Part shown: positions 17,851 to 27,230 of the stretch, in pieces
How positions within the stretch are numbered: the first letter of the stretch is position 1
Layout: each line of letters begins with the position of its first letter
The notes under the pieces: model-generated
Told to the model about the DNA's origin: nothing
The model's input: the letters and a program-made list of their open reading frames with translations, nothing else
Databases searched by the model: none
Program-made: the position numbers and the translations under genes
Assembly (NCBI RefSeq): GCF_020829665.1
Contig: NZ_JAIVFT010000028.1
Span: forward strand, 1-62,617
DNA from: Nostoc sp. CHAB 5824
GTDB taxonomy: Bacteria > Cyanobacteriota > Cyanobacteriia > Cyanobacteriales > Nostocaceae
Direction of reading: 5' to 3'
Length of the DNA stretch: 62,617 nucleotides

Positions 17851-19278
17851 ATGGAAAATCAGACAAATTTTAATTTACCCGAAATTTGGTTTCAGGAACA
17901 AAAAGACGGCTATAAAATATATCAGTCTGGCAGCCATATAAAAGCTAACTTTATTCGAGTTTTTGTACCCGATAATCCTTATTACGATCAACAAGGCAAA
18001 CTCAAATTTATTGCTTACTTGCACGGTTTTGGTTTATGTATGCCACAATTCTATGAATCTCACTTAGAAACATTGGCTAAAAGTGGCTATTACATCTTTT
18101 TTCCAGATTTCCAAAAAAGTGAATATCCCAACTCTAGAATTGCTGAAAAAATACAGAAAGCCAACATAAAAAAGCCTCATTTGTCGCTTTGGGTTTATAG
18201 GGCTTTCAAAATTGCAACTCATAGAAGTTCAAAATTCAATAAGTTTCAACCTGAAGACTTGTTCGGCACTGAAGAAGAACAGACACCACAAGAGGTTCCT
18301 ACTATTCAAGGAAATCTAGACGAACCTAAGCGATTTGACTACCTTCGCACTTCCTTAGCTGTAGCAGTGATTATCCTAATTGTGAAATTGATTTATACTT
18401 GGTTCAATGACACATATGGCAAGAATTTGAGCCACCTAATTTCTACTGTCGGTTTCAGTCTTGCACATAAACCTTCAGAGTGGATAAAAGACGCGATCGC
18501 TTTAACCGAGCAATCTTGGCAACATATGTGCAAAGTTAACCCCCAACTCGCTGGGCAAAAGTTTGATTTCTACGTATTTGGTCATTCTCTAGGAGGATTG
18601 TTAGCCTTGAGTTGGCCTGTTTATATCTGCGGTGAAAATCAACAAAAGTTTTTTCCCCAACAAATTATTACTGCTGACCCAGCCCCAAGTACGGAGATGG
18701 GAATTCCTCGGATAGCCATCTTTATTTTAAAACTGTTTCGTTCTCCGTTTGCAATCGCGCCAATCAATATCAGTGACATCGGTAGTCAGTTAAATATCCC
18801 CATTGGGATTATGCACGGAGCAGATGACGATATTGTAAAGCCCCAGTCTTGGGTTAACACATCATTCTGGCAACCAAAATCTAACTTTGACTATATCGCA
18901 AGTCAGGAGAAGAAAATCTACTTTTCGCTCTCCAACAAACAGCATCAGCCTCCTTTGGTTGCCTTTCATAACCAAGCAGTAACAGACACGAGTTATTACG
19001 ATAATGCTTTATTTAAACATTTTGGTGGTGTCAAGAATGGGCCAAATGATTATAATGACCAATACGTTTGGCCTGGTCTAAGCCTAGTTGTCGAAGATCG
19101 AGTCAGAGTCGATCGGTTACTCGGTAATTTCCCTCTACAAACGGTAGAAGTCACAGATATTTTGCCGGATAAAGAATTAAATCTCAAATCGATTGTTACC
19201 ACCCTCTTAGCTGTACTGGCTGTATCGGCTTTAGGCTACTGGTTATTCTCGCACTTTGGAACTGTTTTTAACCAGTAA
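17851..19278 (+). CDS. Membrane-anchored alpha/beta hydrolase (lipase-like)
   Basis: 475 residues. The strand-loop IAYLHGFGLCMPQFY gives the oxyanion region and FGHSLGGLLALS the nucleophile elbow (Ser about 246). GIMHGADDDIVKPQSW probably carries the acid, and a histidine follows in the HQPPLVAFHN region. Unusually, a hydrophobic segment (SLAVAVIILIVKLIYTWF) is inserted between the N-terminal strands and the nucleophile, and a second one ends the protein (TTLLAVLAVSALGYWLF). Placing the active site relative to the membrane is therefore uncertain. ATG 17851 has GGAG 9 bases before it; a TTG at 17836 is in frame but less likely. Probably one transcription unit with the preceding membrane protein. 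The substrate is unknown. Confidence 0.78.
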   Translation: MENQTNFNLPEIWFQEQKDGYKIYQSGSHIKANFIRVFVPDNPYYDQQGKLKFIAYLHGFGLCMPQFYESHLETLAKSGYYIFFPDFQKSEYPNSRIAEKIQKANIKKPHLSLWVYRAFKIATHRSSKFNKFQPEDLFGTEEEQTPQEVPTIQGNLDEPKRFDYLRTSLAVAVIILIVKLIYTWFNDTYGKNLSHLISTVGFSLAHKPSEWIKDAIALTEQSWQHMCKVNPQLAGQKFDFYVFGHSLGGLLALSWPVYICGENQQKFFPQQIITADPAPSTEMGIPRIAIFILKLFRSPFAIAPINISDIGSQLNIPIGIMHGADDDIVKPQSWVNTSFWQPKSNFDYIASQEKKIYFSLSNKQHQPPLVAFHNQAVTDTSYYDNALFKHFGGVKNGPNDYNDQYVWPGLSLVVEDRVRVDRLLGNFPLQTVEVTDILPDKELNLKSIVTTLLAVLAVSALGYWLFSHFGTVFNQ

Positions 19279-19426
19279 TTAGCTTATGACGGTATATCCC
19301 TGTAAAAGTATTTGCATAATTTTCTAAGTTTGTACTAAAAAGTACTTCAAGCTACTTAATGCATTGATCGCTACCAATTTTCATGGTTAGCGCTAGGATA
19401 GCTATGTATTTTATGGAAGTATAAAT

Positions 19427-21046
19427 ATGGCTCAGACTTTTTATGTAAATCCAGTATCAGGTAGTGATACTAACCTTGGTAGCCAACAATCCCCGTTCAA
19501 AACTATTACCCAAGCCCTGAAAGTATCTACAGATAACACTAAGATTCAACTAGCAGAAGGTAATTACAATGCTGCTAGCGGTGAAGTTTTTCCGCTAACG
19601 GTTCCATCTGGCGTGACAGTGGTGGGTAATGAAACCAATAAAGGCAATGGTATTTTAATTGAAGGGAGCGGTAGTTATCTGAGCCGTACTTTTGCTGGTC
19701 AGAATGTCACATTTGTGCTGCTGGATAAAGCCGAAGTGCGGGGAGTGACTGTAACAAATTTGGCTAGTCGTGGTAGTGGTGTCTGGATTGAATCAACTGC
19801 TCCTACTGTTGCTAATAGCACCTTCACCAACTGTAAGCGGGAGGGAGTTTTTGCTACAGGTGATGCTAACCCAGTTATTCTAGGTAATGTGTTCAGTGAG
19901 AATGCAGCCAATGGGATTGCGATCGCTAAAAATTCCAAAGGTCAAATTCAAGGTAATACCTGCTTCAAAACAGGTTTTGGCATTGCCATTAGTGATACTG
20001 CATCACCCATTCTTCGAGATAATAAAACTTCCGAAAACCGTTCTGGAATCGTCATCTCTGGCAGCGCTCGTCCTGTATTGCGTAACAATGTCTGTGAAAA
20101 TAACACTGACGATGGTATCACCGTAATTGGAAGTGCCCTACCGGATATCGGCAGTGCCAATAACTTAGGTGGCAATACTCTACGCAATAACGGTAAATTT
20201 AATTTGCAAAATGCCAGTTCTAACAAGCTGGTTTCTGTGGGAAATAAAATAGATGTGTCTAAGGTCGCAGGAAACGTAGAGTTTGCAGATACTTCGGTTC
20301 CCACTCCAACACCTACACCTACTCCCACTCCAACACCTACTCCCACTCCCACTCCAACACCTACTCCCACTCCCACTCCAACACCTACACCTACACCCAC
20401 TCCAACACCTACACCCACACCTACTCCTACTCCGGCACCCACCCCAACACCGACACCTACACCTACTATCGAATTAACTGATATTAGTAATCATTGGGCA
20501 GGTGGCTTTATTCGGGAATTAGTCAAATTGGGAATAGTTAATGGTTTTCCCGATCGCACATTTAAACCTGATGCTACGATGACACGGGCGCAATACGCCG
20601 CATTACTGGTAAAAGCTTTCAACCCATCACCAAACCGCACCGCGATCAAATTCAAAGACGTACCAGCAGACTTCTGGGCATCCAAGGTAATTCAGCAGGC
20701 ATATCAAGGTTCATTTCTCTCTGGTTTTCCTGACAATACCTTCAGCCCCAACAAAAATATCCAGCGCGTCCAAGTTATTGTCTCCCTGGTGAATGGATTG
20801 GAGTTATCTGCTGATAGTGCAAGCGCTACTAAAACTTTCGATGACCAAGCCAAGATTCCTGAATATGCCAAGGATGAGGTAGTAAAAGCTATAGACAAGG
20901 GGATTATCGTCAATCACCCGAAGGTCAAACAACTCAATCCTACACGCGATGCTACACGCGCAGAGGTAGCGGCGATGGTATACCAAGCTTTGGTAGATGC
21001 CGGTCGTGTAGCGGCGATTGACTCGCCTTATGTTGTCACAGCTTAA
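19427..21046 (+). CDS. Beta-helix (DUF1565) protein with Pro-Thr linker and S-layer homology domains
   Basis: 539 residues. Residues 1-60 (FYVNPVSGSDTNLGSQQSPF...ITQAL) are the DUF1565 opening. Residues about 90-270 form a right-handed parallel beta-helix with short repeats (NVFSENAANGIAIAKN, NKTSENRSGIVISGSA). Then comes a run of about 28 Pro-Thr dipeptides encoded by ACTCC/ACACC repeats at 20299-20465. After this are SLH motifs (LTDISNHWAGGFIRELVKLG, FKDVPADFWASKVIQQAYQ) that bind secondary cell-wall polymer or outer-membrane porin-type partners. The domain order says surface polysaccharide-binding or -degrading protein, but no signal peptide is visible at MAQTFYVNP. Downstream is a hairpin terminator shared with the convergent Uma2 gene. 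Confidence 0.88.
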   Translation: MAQTFYVNPVSGSDTNLGSQQSPFKTITQALKVSTDNTKIQLAEGNYNAASGEVFPLTVPSGVTVVGNETNKGNGILIEGSGSYLSRTFAGQNVTFVLLDKAEVRGVTVTNLASRGSGVWIESTAPTVANSTFTNCKREGVFATGDANPVILGNVFSENAANGIAIAKNSKGQIQGNTCFKTGFGIAISDTASPILRDNKTSENRSGIVISGSARPVLRNNVCENNTDDGITVIGSALPDIGSANNLGGNTLRNNGKFNLQNASSNKLVSVGNKIDVSKVAGNVEFADTSVPTPTPTPTPTPTPTPTPTPTPTPTPTPTPTPTPTPTPTPTPTPTPAPTPTPTPTPTIELTDISNHWAGGFIRELVKLGIVNGFPDRTFKPDATMTRAQYAALLVKAFNPSPNRTAIKFKDVPADFWASKVIQQAYQGSFLSGFPDNTFSPNKNIQRVQVIVSLVNGLELSADSASATKTFDDQAKIPEYAKDEVVKAIDKGIIVNHPKVKQLNPTRDATRAEVAAMVYQALVDAGRVAAIDSPYVVTA

Positions 21047-21080
21047 TTGGTAAACTAATTTGTTTTGCAAAATCAGATGA

Positions 21081-21118
21081 TTTTTGTAGGGGTAATTAAT
21101 GAATTGCCCCTACAAAAA
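21081..21118. terminator. Bidirectional hairpin terminator, REP-like
   Basis: TTTTTGTAGGGG and CCCCTACAAAAA arms (12 bp, plus further pairing AATT) between the convergent SLH-protein and Uma2 genes. The centre matches the palindrome at 54265-54292, so it belongs to a dispersed palindromic repeat family. Confidence 0.8.
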
Positions 21119-21182
21119 GGGTTCTAAATTAGAGGCAAAGCAAATTCATACTTAATTTTAAAAAAGTGGTTTTTAATTACTA

Positions 21183-21935
21183 CTAGAACGGAGGCAAATT
21201 ATTCGGGTCAATACCCTGAGATTGCAAATAAGCAATCAGTCGTTCTTTTTGCTGGCGTTCTTGTTTAGCGCGTTGGCGTTCTTGTTCAATCTGTTCCACA
21301 GCCCACGGTAACAAATTACCAGCTTGATCCCACCAGCGTAACCAATAACCAGTTCGCGCTTCTTTTGTTCCTTGCCAAGTTCCCAAAAATAAACCCATTA
21401 CATCAATCCAATGACGACCATTTTCGTCGGGTTGCTTTAACTCATAACGTTTATTTTCTAGTTGATAATATTCCAATAAACCGCCATCTGGTTCAAAAAT
21501 TATGTAGATGGGAATCTGCAAAATTTGCTCGTAGAAAAACCATTTCCCTGGTGGATAAACTCGCTTTACCGAATATTCTCCACCCTCAGTGTCGGATAGA
21601 AATTCGATGGCGATCGCAGGGATATCTCCTTCTAAATTGGGTGTATAACTTTTACGATTGCCCACAACTTCATTCACCGATGGCACATAAACCCAGTCAG
21701 GTGCTTTGGCAATAAATTGACCGTTGACAGTCGCACAAAGACCAAAGTTTGAAGCTATCAACATCTGGGGTTGGATGAATCCACTGATTTCTAAGCTTTC
21801 ACGCAAAGCACCAGCCAAAAGTGGCTGACCTGTATTCTCCACTGGTTCATCCTCTAGTTGAAAGTCCTTGGGCAAGGCTTCCCAAGAGATTACCAGTTCA
21901 GTTGGTGATTTGGCTTGGCTGAGTTGGGTTGCCAT
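21183..21935 (-). CDS. Uma2 family (DUF820) putative endonuclease
   Basis: About 250 residues with the PD-(D/E)xK-like core of the Uma2 family: APDWVYVPS, GDIPAIAIEFLSDTEGGEY, KWFFYEQILQIPIYIIFEPDGGLLEYYQL. A C-terminal charged coiled coil (EQIEQERQRAKQERQQKERL) precedes LIAYLQSQGIDPNNLPPF, the usual tail of cyanobacterial members. These genes are present in tens of copies in many cyanobacteria; the biological role is unsettled. The ATG at 21935 is preferred to a GTG two codons upstream. Confidence 0.9.
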   Translation of the reverse strand: MATQLSQAKSPTELVISWEALPKDFQLEDEPVENTGQPLLAGALRESLEISGFIQPQMLIASNFGLCATVNGQFIAKAPDWVYVPSVNEVVGNRKSYTPNLEGDIPAIAIEFLSDTEGGEYSVKRVYPPGKWFFYEQILQIPIYIIFEPDGGLLEYYQLENKRYELKQPDENGRHWIDVMGLFLGTWQGTKEARTGYWLRWWDQAGNLLPWAVEQIEQERQRAKQERQQKERLIAYLQSQGIDPNNLPPF

Positions 21936-22144
21936 AAACACAGCATGAATTTATTTTTGATCTTATCGCTTCTAGGACGGTATGAAGGCGATACCAGTCT
22001 ATCGGTGATAAAGTGAAAAAATGTGCATCCTAATATTTAATTTCTCGAAAAGCTCTCACTTGCCCACAATAAATTAGAATAAATCTAAATATATAAAAAT
22101 ATTAAGAAAATCTAGATGAAAATTTTGTTTTATTAACAAAAACA

Positions 22145-24361
22145 ATGCAGGCGAATCGAAGTAATTTCCTCAGATTTCTGCTCCAGTCAGAGCCAGGAAA
22201 ACCAGCAATATCCAACGGCTTGCGAGCGGCGTTAGCGTTGGGCGTTCCCATGCTAATTGGGCAACTAATCAACCAAAGGGAAAACGGATTATTTGTAGGT
22301 TTGATGGCTTACTTTGTTAACTTAGCGAATGTTGGTGGCCCTTACCAGATCAAAGCTAAGGCAATGGCGGCGGCTACTTTGGGAATAGCTGTTTCCGTAT
22401 TTGTGGCTACTCTAGTCGCTAGAGTTCCAGTGTTAGCTGTGGTGCTGACATTTGTGTGGGGACTTGCTTCAGGTTTTGCGTCGCTGTACGGTAATGCTGG
22501 TGCAAATGTCGGTCTGGTGGTAGGGGTATCATTTATTTCCACGATCGCACAGCCAGGAAACTTGGAAATCGCACTGATGCGATCGCTGCTATGTCTCATT
22601 GCAGGTGGATGGGCGATGCTACTTTCCTTAGTAATGTGGCCCTTTAGACCTTATGACTTACTACGAATAGCTTTGGCTGACTGCTTCAGTGCAGTTGCCA
22701 ACTACATTCAGGCATTTCTCGGTAAGGTGGCAACAACTGAAAATATTCTCGAAATTAGAAAGGCATTAGAGACAGCACGGATTACTTTAGGTACAGTCAG
22801 AATTGGACAGCCGGCTCGGAGTTGGATGAATGAGCAATTGTTGGTGTTAATTCAGGATGGCGATCGCTTGCTTGGCTCAGTTATTGCCTTAACAGAGTTA
22901 CTAGAAACTCACTTCCAACACCACCAATATCACGCAGTCCAGCAATTAGTAGACGATGCACTCGAACAAATATCAGTCATTCTTCAAGCCATAGTAAAAG
23001 TCATATCTCGCAAACCTGCCAGCATCGACTTCGGAAATCTCAACCGCATCTATGAAGCATTGAAGGAACAAGAAAATCTGCAAAGAAAAGCAATTGCTGG
23101 GAGTGAGACAGACTACACAACTCTCGTTGCTCTCACTAACCTGGTGCTGATGATAGAAAAGCTGCTCAAGCAATTGCAATACACGGCTCAAACAGCTAAA
23201 TCTCTGGCAGATCGCAGCAAAAGGAGTCAACGTGATGTAGATACACTTCTTTTAATTAAAGACGAACAGCGATCGCTCTTAAGTTTACTCAAAGAAAACC
23301 TTACCTTAGACTCAGCAATCTTTCGCCATGCTCTCCGCATTGCTGTAAGTTTAACTATAGGCGTAATCCTATATAGCATTACCAATTTACCAATGGGCTA
23401 TTGGGTGACATTGACAATCATGCTAGTCCTCAAACCGAATTTTGGTGCAACTTTCCAGCGATTTTTTCAGCGAGTTGGCGGGACTATTTTGGGAGCTGTA
23501 TTAGCAGCCGTCATAGTTGCAACCATCACAAGTAAGCCTGTATTAGACATAATCATTTTGCTGACAGTCTTTTTTGGCATTTCCTTGATCGGTGTCAACT
23601 ATAGCTATTCGGTGGTTTTCTTATCAATATTTGTCTTACTAATTATCGATATTGGTCATCCGATTGGTTGGCAATTTGCTGGCTTTCGCGTGTTGAATAC
23701 ATTAATTGGGGCGGGACTGGCTTTTGCAAGTCATTACTTTATATTGCCAAATCGGGAACGCGATCGCTTACCCAGTCAACTAGCCACTGCTTTGCGAGAA
23801 TGTCACAACTATTTTAGGGATGTGATGGCTGTTTACCAGGGCACAAAAGAGCCTGACTCTAACATTATCAGTCAACGGCGACAAACTGGACTAGCAATTG
23901 GTAATGCCCAAGCCTCGTTTCAAGGATTGCTGCGCGAACCCCAAATGCAGAAAGGATTAGTAGAACCAGTAATGACGCTGCTGGTGTACATGGGACGTTT
24001 TACTAGCGCCGTGATAGTTTTGGCAGTACATCTCGAACATTTTCGAGGAACTGTGCCACTCCCAGAATTAGAAACCTTTGTTTGCCAAGTTTCGCTACTG
24101 TTAGAGCAGTTAGCTGATTCAGTAGAGCAGGAAATTACCCCACCGCCTTTGCCTGACTTGGAACAAACGCTGCACAAAATCCAACCGCACCTGCAAGCAC
24201 TGCGTACAGCCCGGATACAAGAGCTAGCTGTCAATCAAGGACATACACCTATTCGTCAGGCAGTGATTGATTACAGCATATTAGATTTGGAGATTGAGCA
24301 GGTTGTCCGGCGGTTGACTGCTATGCACTCAGCGATGGTACGGCTAATATCAATTAATTAA
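22145..24361 (+). CDS. FUSC family membrane transporter (YccS/aromatic-acid-exporter type)
   Basis: 738 residues in a duplicated arrangement. A first hydrophobic block of about five or six helices (GLRAALALGVPMLIGQLIN ... MLLSLVMWPFRPYDLLRIALA) is followed by a cytoplasmic helical region. A second transmembrane block of the FUSC_2 type comes next (HALRIAVSLTIGVILYSITN, GYWVTLTIMLVLKPNFGATFQRFFQRVGGTILG, FFGISLIGVNYSYSVVFLSIF), then a cytoplasmic tail. The motif PNFGATFQRFFQRVGGTILG is characteristic of FUSC proteins, which export aromatic acids or fusaric-acid-like compounds in characterised bacteria. No periplasmic adaptor gene is adjacent. The family is firm, the substrate unknown. Confidence 0.9.
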   Translation: MQANRSNFLRFLLQSEPGKPAISNGLRAALALGVPMLIGQLINQRENGLFVGLMAYFVNLANVGGPYQIKAKAMAAATLGIAVSVFVATLVARVPVLAVVLTFVWGLASGFASLYGNAGANVGLVVGVSFISTIAQPGNLEIALMRSLLCLIAGGWAMLLSLVMWPFRPYDLLRIALADCFSAVANYIQAFLGKVATTENILEIRKALETARITLGTVRIGQPARSWMNEQLLVLIQDGDRLLGSVIALTELLETHFQHHQYHAVQQLVDDALEQISVILQAIVKVISRKPASIDFGNLNRIYEALKEQENLQRKAIAGSETDYTTLVALTNLVLMIEKLLKQLQYTAQTAKSLADRSKRSQRDVDTLLLIKDEQRSLLSLLKENLTLDSAIFRHALRIAVSLTIGVILYSITNLPMGYWVTLTIMLVLKPNFGATFQRFFQRVGGTILGAVLAAVIVATITSKPVLDIIILLTVFFGISLIGVNYSYSVVFLSIFVLLIIDIGHPIGWQFAGFRVLNTLIGAGLAFASHYFILPNRERDRLPSQLATALRECHNYFRDVMAVYQGTKEPDSNIISQRRQTGLAIGNAQASFQGLLREPQMQKGLVEPVMTLLVYMGRFTSAVIVLAVHLEHFRGTVPLPELETFVCQVSLLLEQLADSVEQEITPPPLPDLEQTLHKIQPHLQALRTARIQELAVNQGHTPIRQAVIDYSILDLEIEQVVRRLTAMHSAMVRLISIN

Positions 24362-24413
24362 AGCACTGTAGATTCATTATTTTTTATCTTATTTGTATTC
24401 TTAATACCTCGAA

Positions 24414-25505
24414 TTAAAGAAGAACCTTTGGTAACTTAATGATGAAGCTTGTCCCCTTGTCCTTTGCACTTTCAACTTCAATCGTCCCTTGATGCGCCTC
24501 AATAATACTCTTTGCTAAAAATAATCCTAATCCCCATCCGGTTTGATCTTCAGCAGAGGTGGTTCGACGAAATTGTTGAAATAGGATTGATCGAGCGTCT
24601 TGGGCAATTGGATTACCTTCATTATGGATCGTGAGGCTGATCTGGTTTTCAGTTTGCTGGAGTGTAAAGGTAATTGGCGTGCTAGGAGCACCATATTTCA
24701 CAGCGTTAATTGCTAAGTTTTCAATCACCCGCCGTATTTCTTTAGGGCTACAATCGCTCCTGATCTCAGAATCAGAGACCACAACAAACCGTTCTCCATA
24801 AGAGAAGCTCAAATCCTCCACTACGTCTTGGAGTAGCCTGTCTAAATCGCATTCTTCAAATTCAAACTTTAAACTTTGTCCCGTCCGCAGTCGACTTGCA
24901 TCAAGCAGATTTTGAATCATCGAATCCAACCGATCGATCGCACTAAGCATTTTCGCCGCTATATTCATGTGAGTGTCTCCTCGATCAAGCCGACGCATAG
25001 TTAGGTGAGTCCCCATTTTTATAACATTGAGTGGCCCTCTAAGGTCGTGAGTCAGCGTCACCATAAATAGCTCTTGAATATCTCGCAGCGTCTTGGAGAA
25101 TTGAGTGGCAGCGTCATTAACAGCTTGTTCAATGGAGTCGATAATAATGTCTCGTTCCCGTATTTCTAAAGGCGCTTCTTCCTCTAAAACTTGAAAGATG
25201 ACTTCACGCAGGATATGGTATTCGAGAATAAGTTGGCTTATGGAATAGTCAGCATACCCCGCCCGTTCATGCCCATGCTGGTTGCTAATCCGGGTGGTTT
25301 CTATCTTGTCAGTTGCGATTTGGGCAGATGTCCTGATGGTTGAGAGTTGATCTACCAGCTGGTTTAAGTACTTAGGTAGCGAATTTTGCAATACAAGAGA
25401 ATCCTGATGCATAGATGCACTGACTTCATCCCGCGCTCGCTTCTCCCACATCTGCATGATTTTTTGAGCATTTTGCTCAAGACGTTTATAAGCTTGGCTA
25501 GACAT
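24414..25505 (-). CDS. Sensor histidine kinase with RsbRD-type N-terminus
   Basis: 363 residues. The first ~150 form a helical domain similar to RsbRD_N (MWEKRARDEV..., ISQLILEYHILREVIFQVLEEE), an input domain without membrane segments. HisKA follows with the H-box LTHDLRGPLNVIKMG. HATPase_c has N-box VIENLAINAVKYG, a degenerate G1 (IHNEGNPI in place of D-x-G-x-G), and G2 TGWGLGLFLAKSIIEAHQG. The Asp of G1 is replaced by Asn-Glu, as in several members with this N-terminus; whether ATP binding is affected is not known. No cognate regulator is adjacent. It is convergent with the FUSC gene (52-base gap). Confidence 0.88.
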   Translation of the reverse strand: MSSQAYKRLEQNAQKIMQMWEKRARDEVSASMHQDSLVLQNSLPKYLNQLVDQLSTIRTSAQIATDKIETTRISNQHGHERAGYADYSISQLILEYHILREVIFQVLEEEAPLEIRERDIIIDSIEQAVNDAATQFSKTLRDIQELFMVTLTHDLRGPLNVIKMGTHLTMRRLDRGDTHMNIAAKMLSAIDRLDSMIQNLLDASRLRTGQSLKFEFEECDLDRLLQDVVEDLSFSYGERFVVVSDSEIRSDCSPKEIRRVIENLAINAVKYGAPSTPITFTLQQTENQISLTIHNEGNPIAQDARSILFQQFRRTTSAEDQTGWGLGLFLAKSIIEAHQGTIEVESAKDKGTSFIIKLPKVLL

Positions 25506-25744
25506 TGTTTTTTATAGAGATTCTGGGGTTGTACTTTATTTAACCGTAGAGTGAAACTGCGCTTGTATTATATCTTGAGCAGTAATTGTAGAGACTTAGA
25601 TCACCATATCTAGGGACATGACCCAAAATCTGTTGAGCGATCGCATCTGAGGACTGTTGTCACATAGTAAATAACTCATCAATAAAATAGAAATTTTATA
25701 GCAATGTGGGATTTAAATAAATGAAAACTGCTGTAATTAATAAA

Positions 25745-25773
25745 GCGATACCTACGGTAAGCTACGCTAACGC
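25745..25773. repeat. Dispersed repeat H variant overlapping the end of fghA
   Basis: GCGATACCTACGGTAAGCTA then CGCTAACGC. The TAG stop and last codons of S-formylglutathione hydrolase (25762-25773) are part of this repeat. Confidence 0.7.
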
Positions 25774-26601
25774 ATGATGGCGGATATGATCTTCAATAAA
25801 ACTGGCGATGAAATAATAACTGTGGTCATAGCCTTCTTGGTAACGCAAGTGTAGCGGCTGGTTAACATCTGCACAAGCTTGCTCAAACACCTCTGGCAGT
25901 AATTGTTCAGCTAAAAATTTATCACTAGTTCCTTGGTCAATAAGAATTGGACTGTGATATCCTACTTGCTTGACTAATTCACTAGCATCATAAGCACGCC
26001 AACTTTCTTGATTGCTGCCAAGATAACCATTGAAAGCCTTTTGACCCCAAGGACAACGCATAGGTGCAGTGATAGGTGCAAAAGCTGACACTGATTTGTA
26101 GAGTTCTGGGTTTCTCATTGCACAGACAAGCGCCCCATGTCCCCCCATCGAATGACCGAAAATGCTTTGTTTCTCAGCTTGGCTAGGGAAGTTTCCAGTA
26201 ATTAAAGCAGGTAATTCCTGGACGACATAACTATACATTTGGTAGTGTTGACACCAAGGTTCTTCTGTAGCATCAACATAAAAGCCCGCACCCGTGCCAA
26301 AATCCCAGTCATCATCCTCACCTGCAATGCCAGTATTACGCGGACTCGTATCTGGTGCAACCAATATTAAACCGTACTCAGCCGCAAGGCGCTGCACTCC
26401 CCCCGCCTTAACCATAAAATTCTCTTCCGTGCAACTTAACCCAGAGAGGAAGTAGAGAATCGGCACAGGTTTTTGAGTTGCTTGTGGTGGTTGATAGACG
26501 GCAAAGCGCATTTCACTGTTACACGTGGAGGAGTGATGACTGTAAAAGCCGAGCTTGCCACCAAAGCTTTTATATTCTGAAAGGAGGTTGAGACTAGGCA
26601 T
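25762..26601 (-). CDS. fghA: S-formylglutathione hydrolase
   Basis: 279-residue esterase-D-type serine hydrolase. It hydrolyses S-formylglutathione to formate and glutathione, the second step of glutathione-dependent formaldehyde detoxification after FrmA (gene at 6846). The nucleophile elbow is GHSMGGHGAL. Further marks are YFLSGLSCTEENFMVKAG (oxyanion region), VAPDTSPR, the DQGTSDKFL acid and the YDHSYYFIASFIEDH histidine. The length is usual. The last residues (ALA, then TAG) come from a dispersed repeat, so the native C-terminus has been replaced or extended. Confidence 0.95.
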   Translation of the reverse strand: MPSLNLLSEYKSFGGKLGFYSHHSSTCNSEMRFAVYQPPQATQKPVPILYFLSGLSCTEENFMVKAGGVQRLAAEYGLILVAPDTSPRNTGIAGEDDDWDFGTGAGFYVDATEEPWCQHYQMYSYVVQELPALITGNFPSQAEKQSIFGHSMGGHGALVCAMRNPELYKSVSAFAPITAPMRCPWGQKAFNGYLGSNQESWRAYDASELVKQVGYHSPILIDQGTSDKFLAEQLLPEVFEQACADVNQPLHLRYQEGYDHSYYFIASFIEDHIRHHALA

Positions 26602-26850
26602 TGGTTGTATTCCCTTTCCTGAGCGGCTGCCGGAGAATGATTATTTTAGCGTAAATGAAAATTTGTAATTGGCACGCCATTATTTGACAATTATTATCTC
26701 TGCTATGCAGGTAGTGAATACATCCGTAGGGGCACGGCATGCCCGTTGGTGTCAACTTAAGCTCAAATGCATGTCCCACAGGCGTTTTACCCCCCTTAAT
26801 CCCCCCAATAAACGGGGGGAAACAGGAAATTTGTTCCCTCCCCTTTCTAA

Positions 26851-27230
26851 GGCTATGGTGTACACACAAGTCGGAAAAACTTCATCTACCAAAGATTTGC
26901 AGTTCGTTACGCTGGCGTGACAAAGCTAAATTCTTGCAATCATGGCGTACGCATTTGTTATTTTGGGGTACGCATTTGTTATTTCGGCATACGCATTTGT
27001 TATTTTGGGGTACGCATTTGTTATTTCGGGGTACGCATTTGTTATTTCGGGGTACGCATTTGTTATTTCGGGGTACGCATTTGTTATTTCGGGGTACGCA
27101 TTTGTTATTTCGGGGTACGCATTTGTTATTTCGGTGTACGCATTTGTTATTTCAGCGTGTCCATAACGCACCCTACGAAACTACTAGAATTGAAACCTAT
27201 GCTGGTCATACTTGTGTGTACACCGTAGCC
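26851..27230. mobile_element. Inverted-repeat element, family E (GGCTAYGGTGTACACACA termini), carrying a tandem array
   Basis: 21-bp terminal inverted repeats (one mismatch) at 26851-26871 and 27210-27230, with the 7-bp direct repeat TTTCTAA on both sides (26844-26850, 27231-27237). The same termini are at 43268/43435 and at 62589 onward. There is no transposase; the interior is dominated by ten copies of a 21-bp repeat. The insertion site looks like the loop of a hairpin CCTCCCCTT-TCT-AAGGGGAGG. Confidence 0.7.
26947..27156. repeat. 21-bp tandem array, 10 copies
   Basis: Ten head-to-tail copies of GTACGCATTTGTTATTTCGG plus one base, differing mainly in the last five bases. There are no spacers, so it is not a CRISPR. 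The period is a multiple of three and the unit lacks stops in several frames, which opens phantom frames on both strands. Confidence 0.95.
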
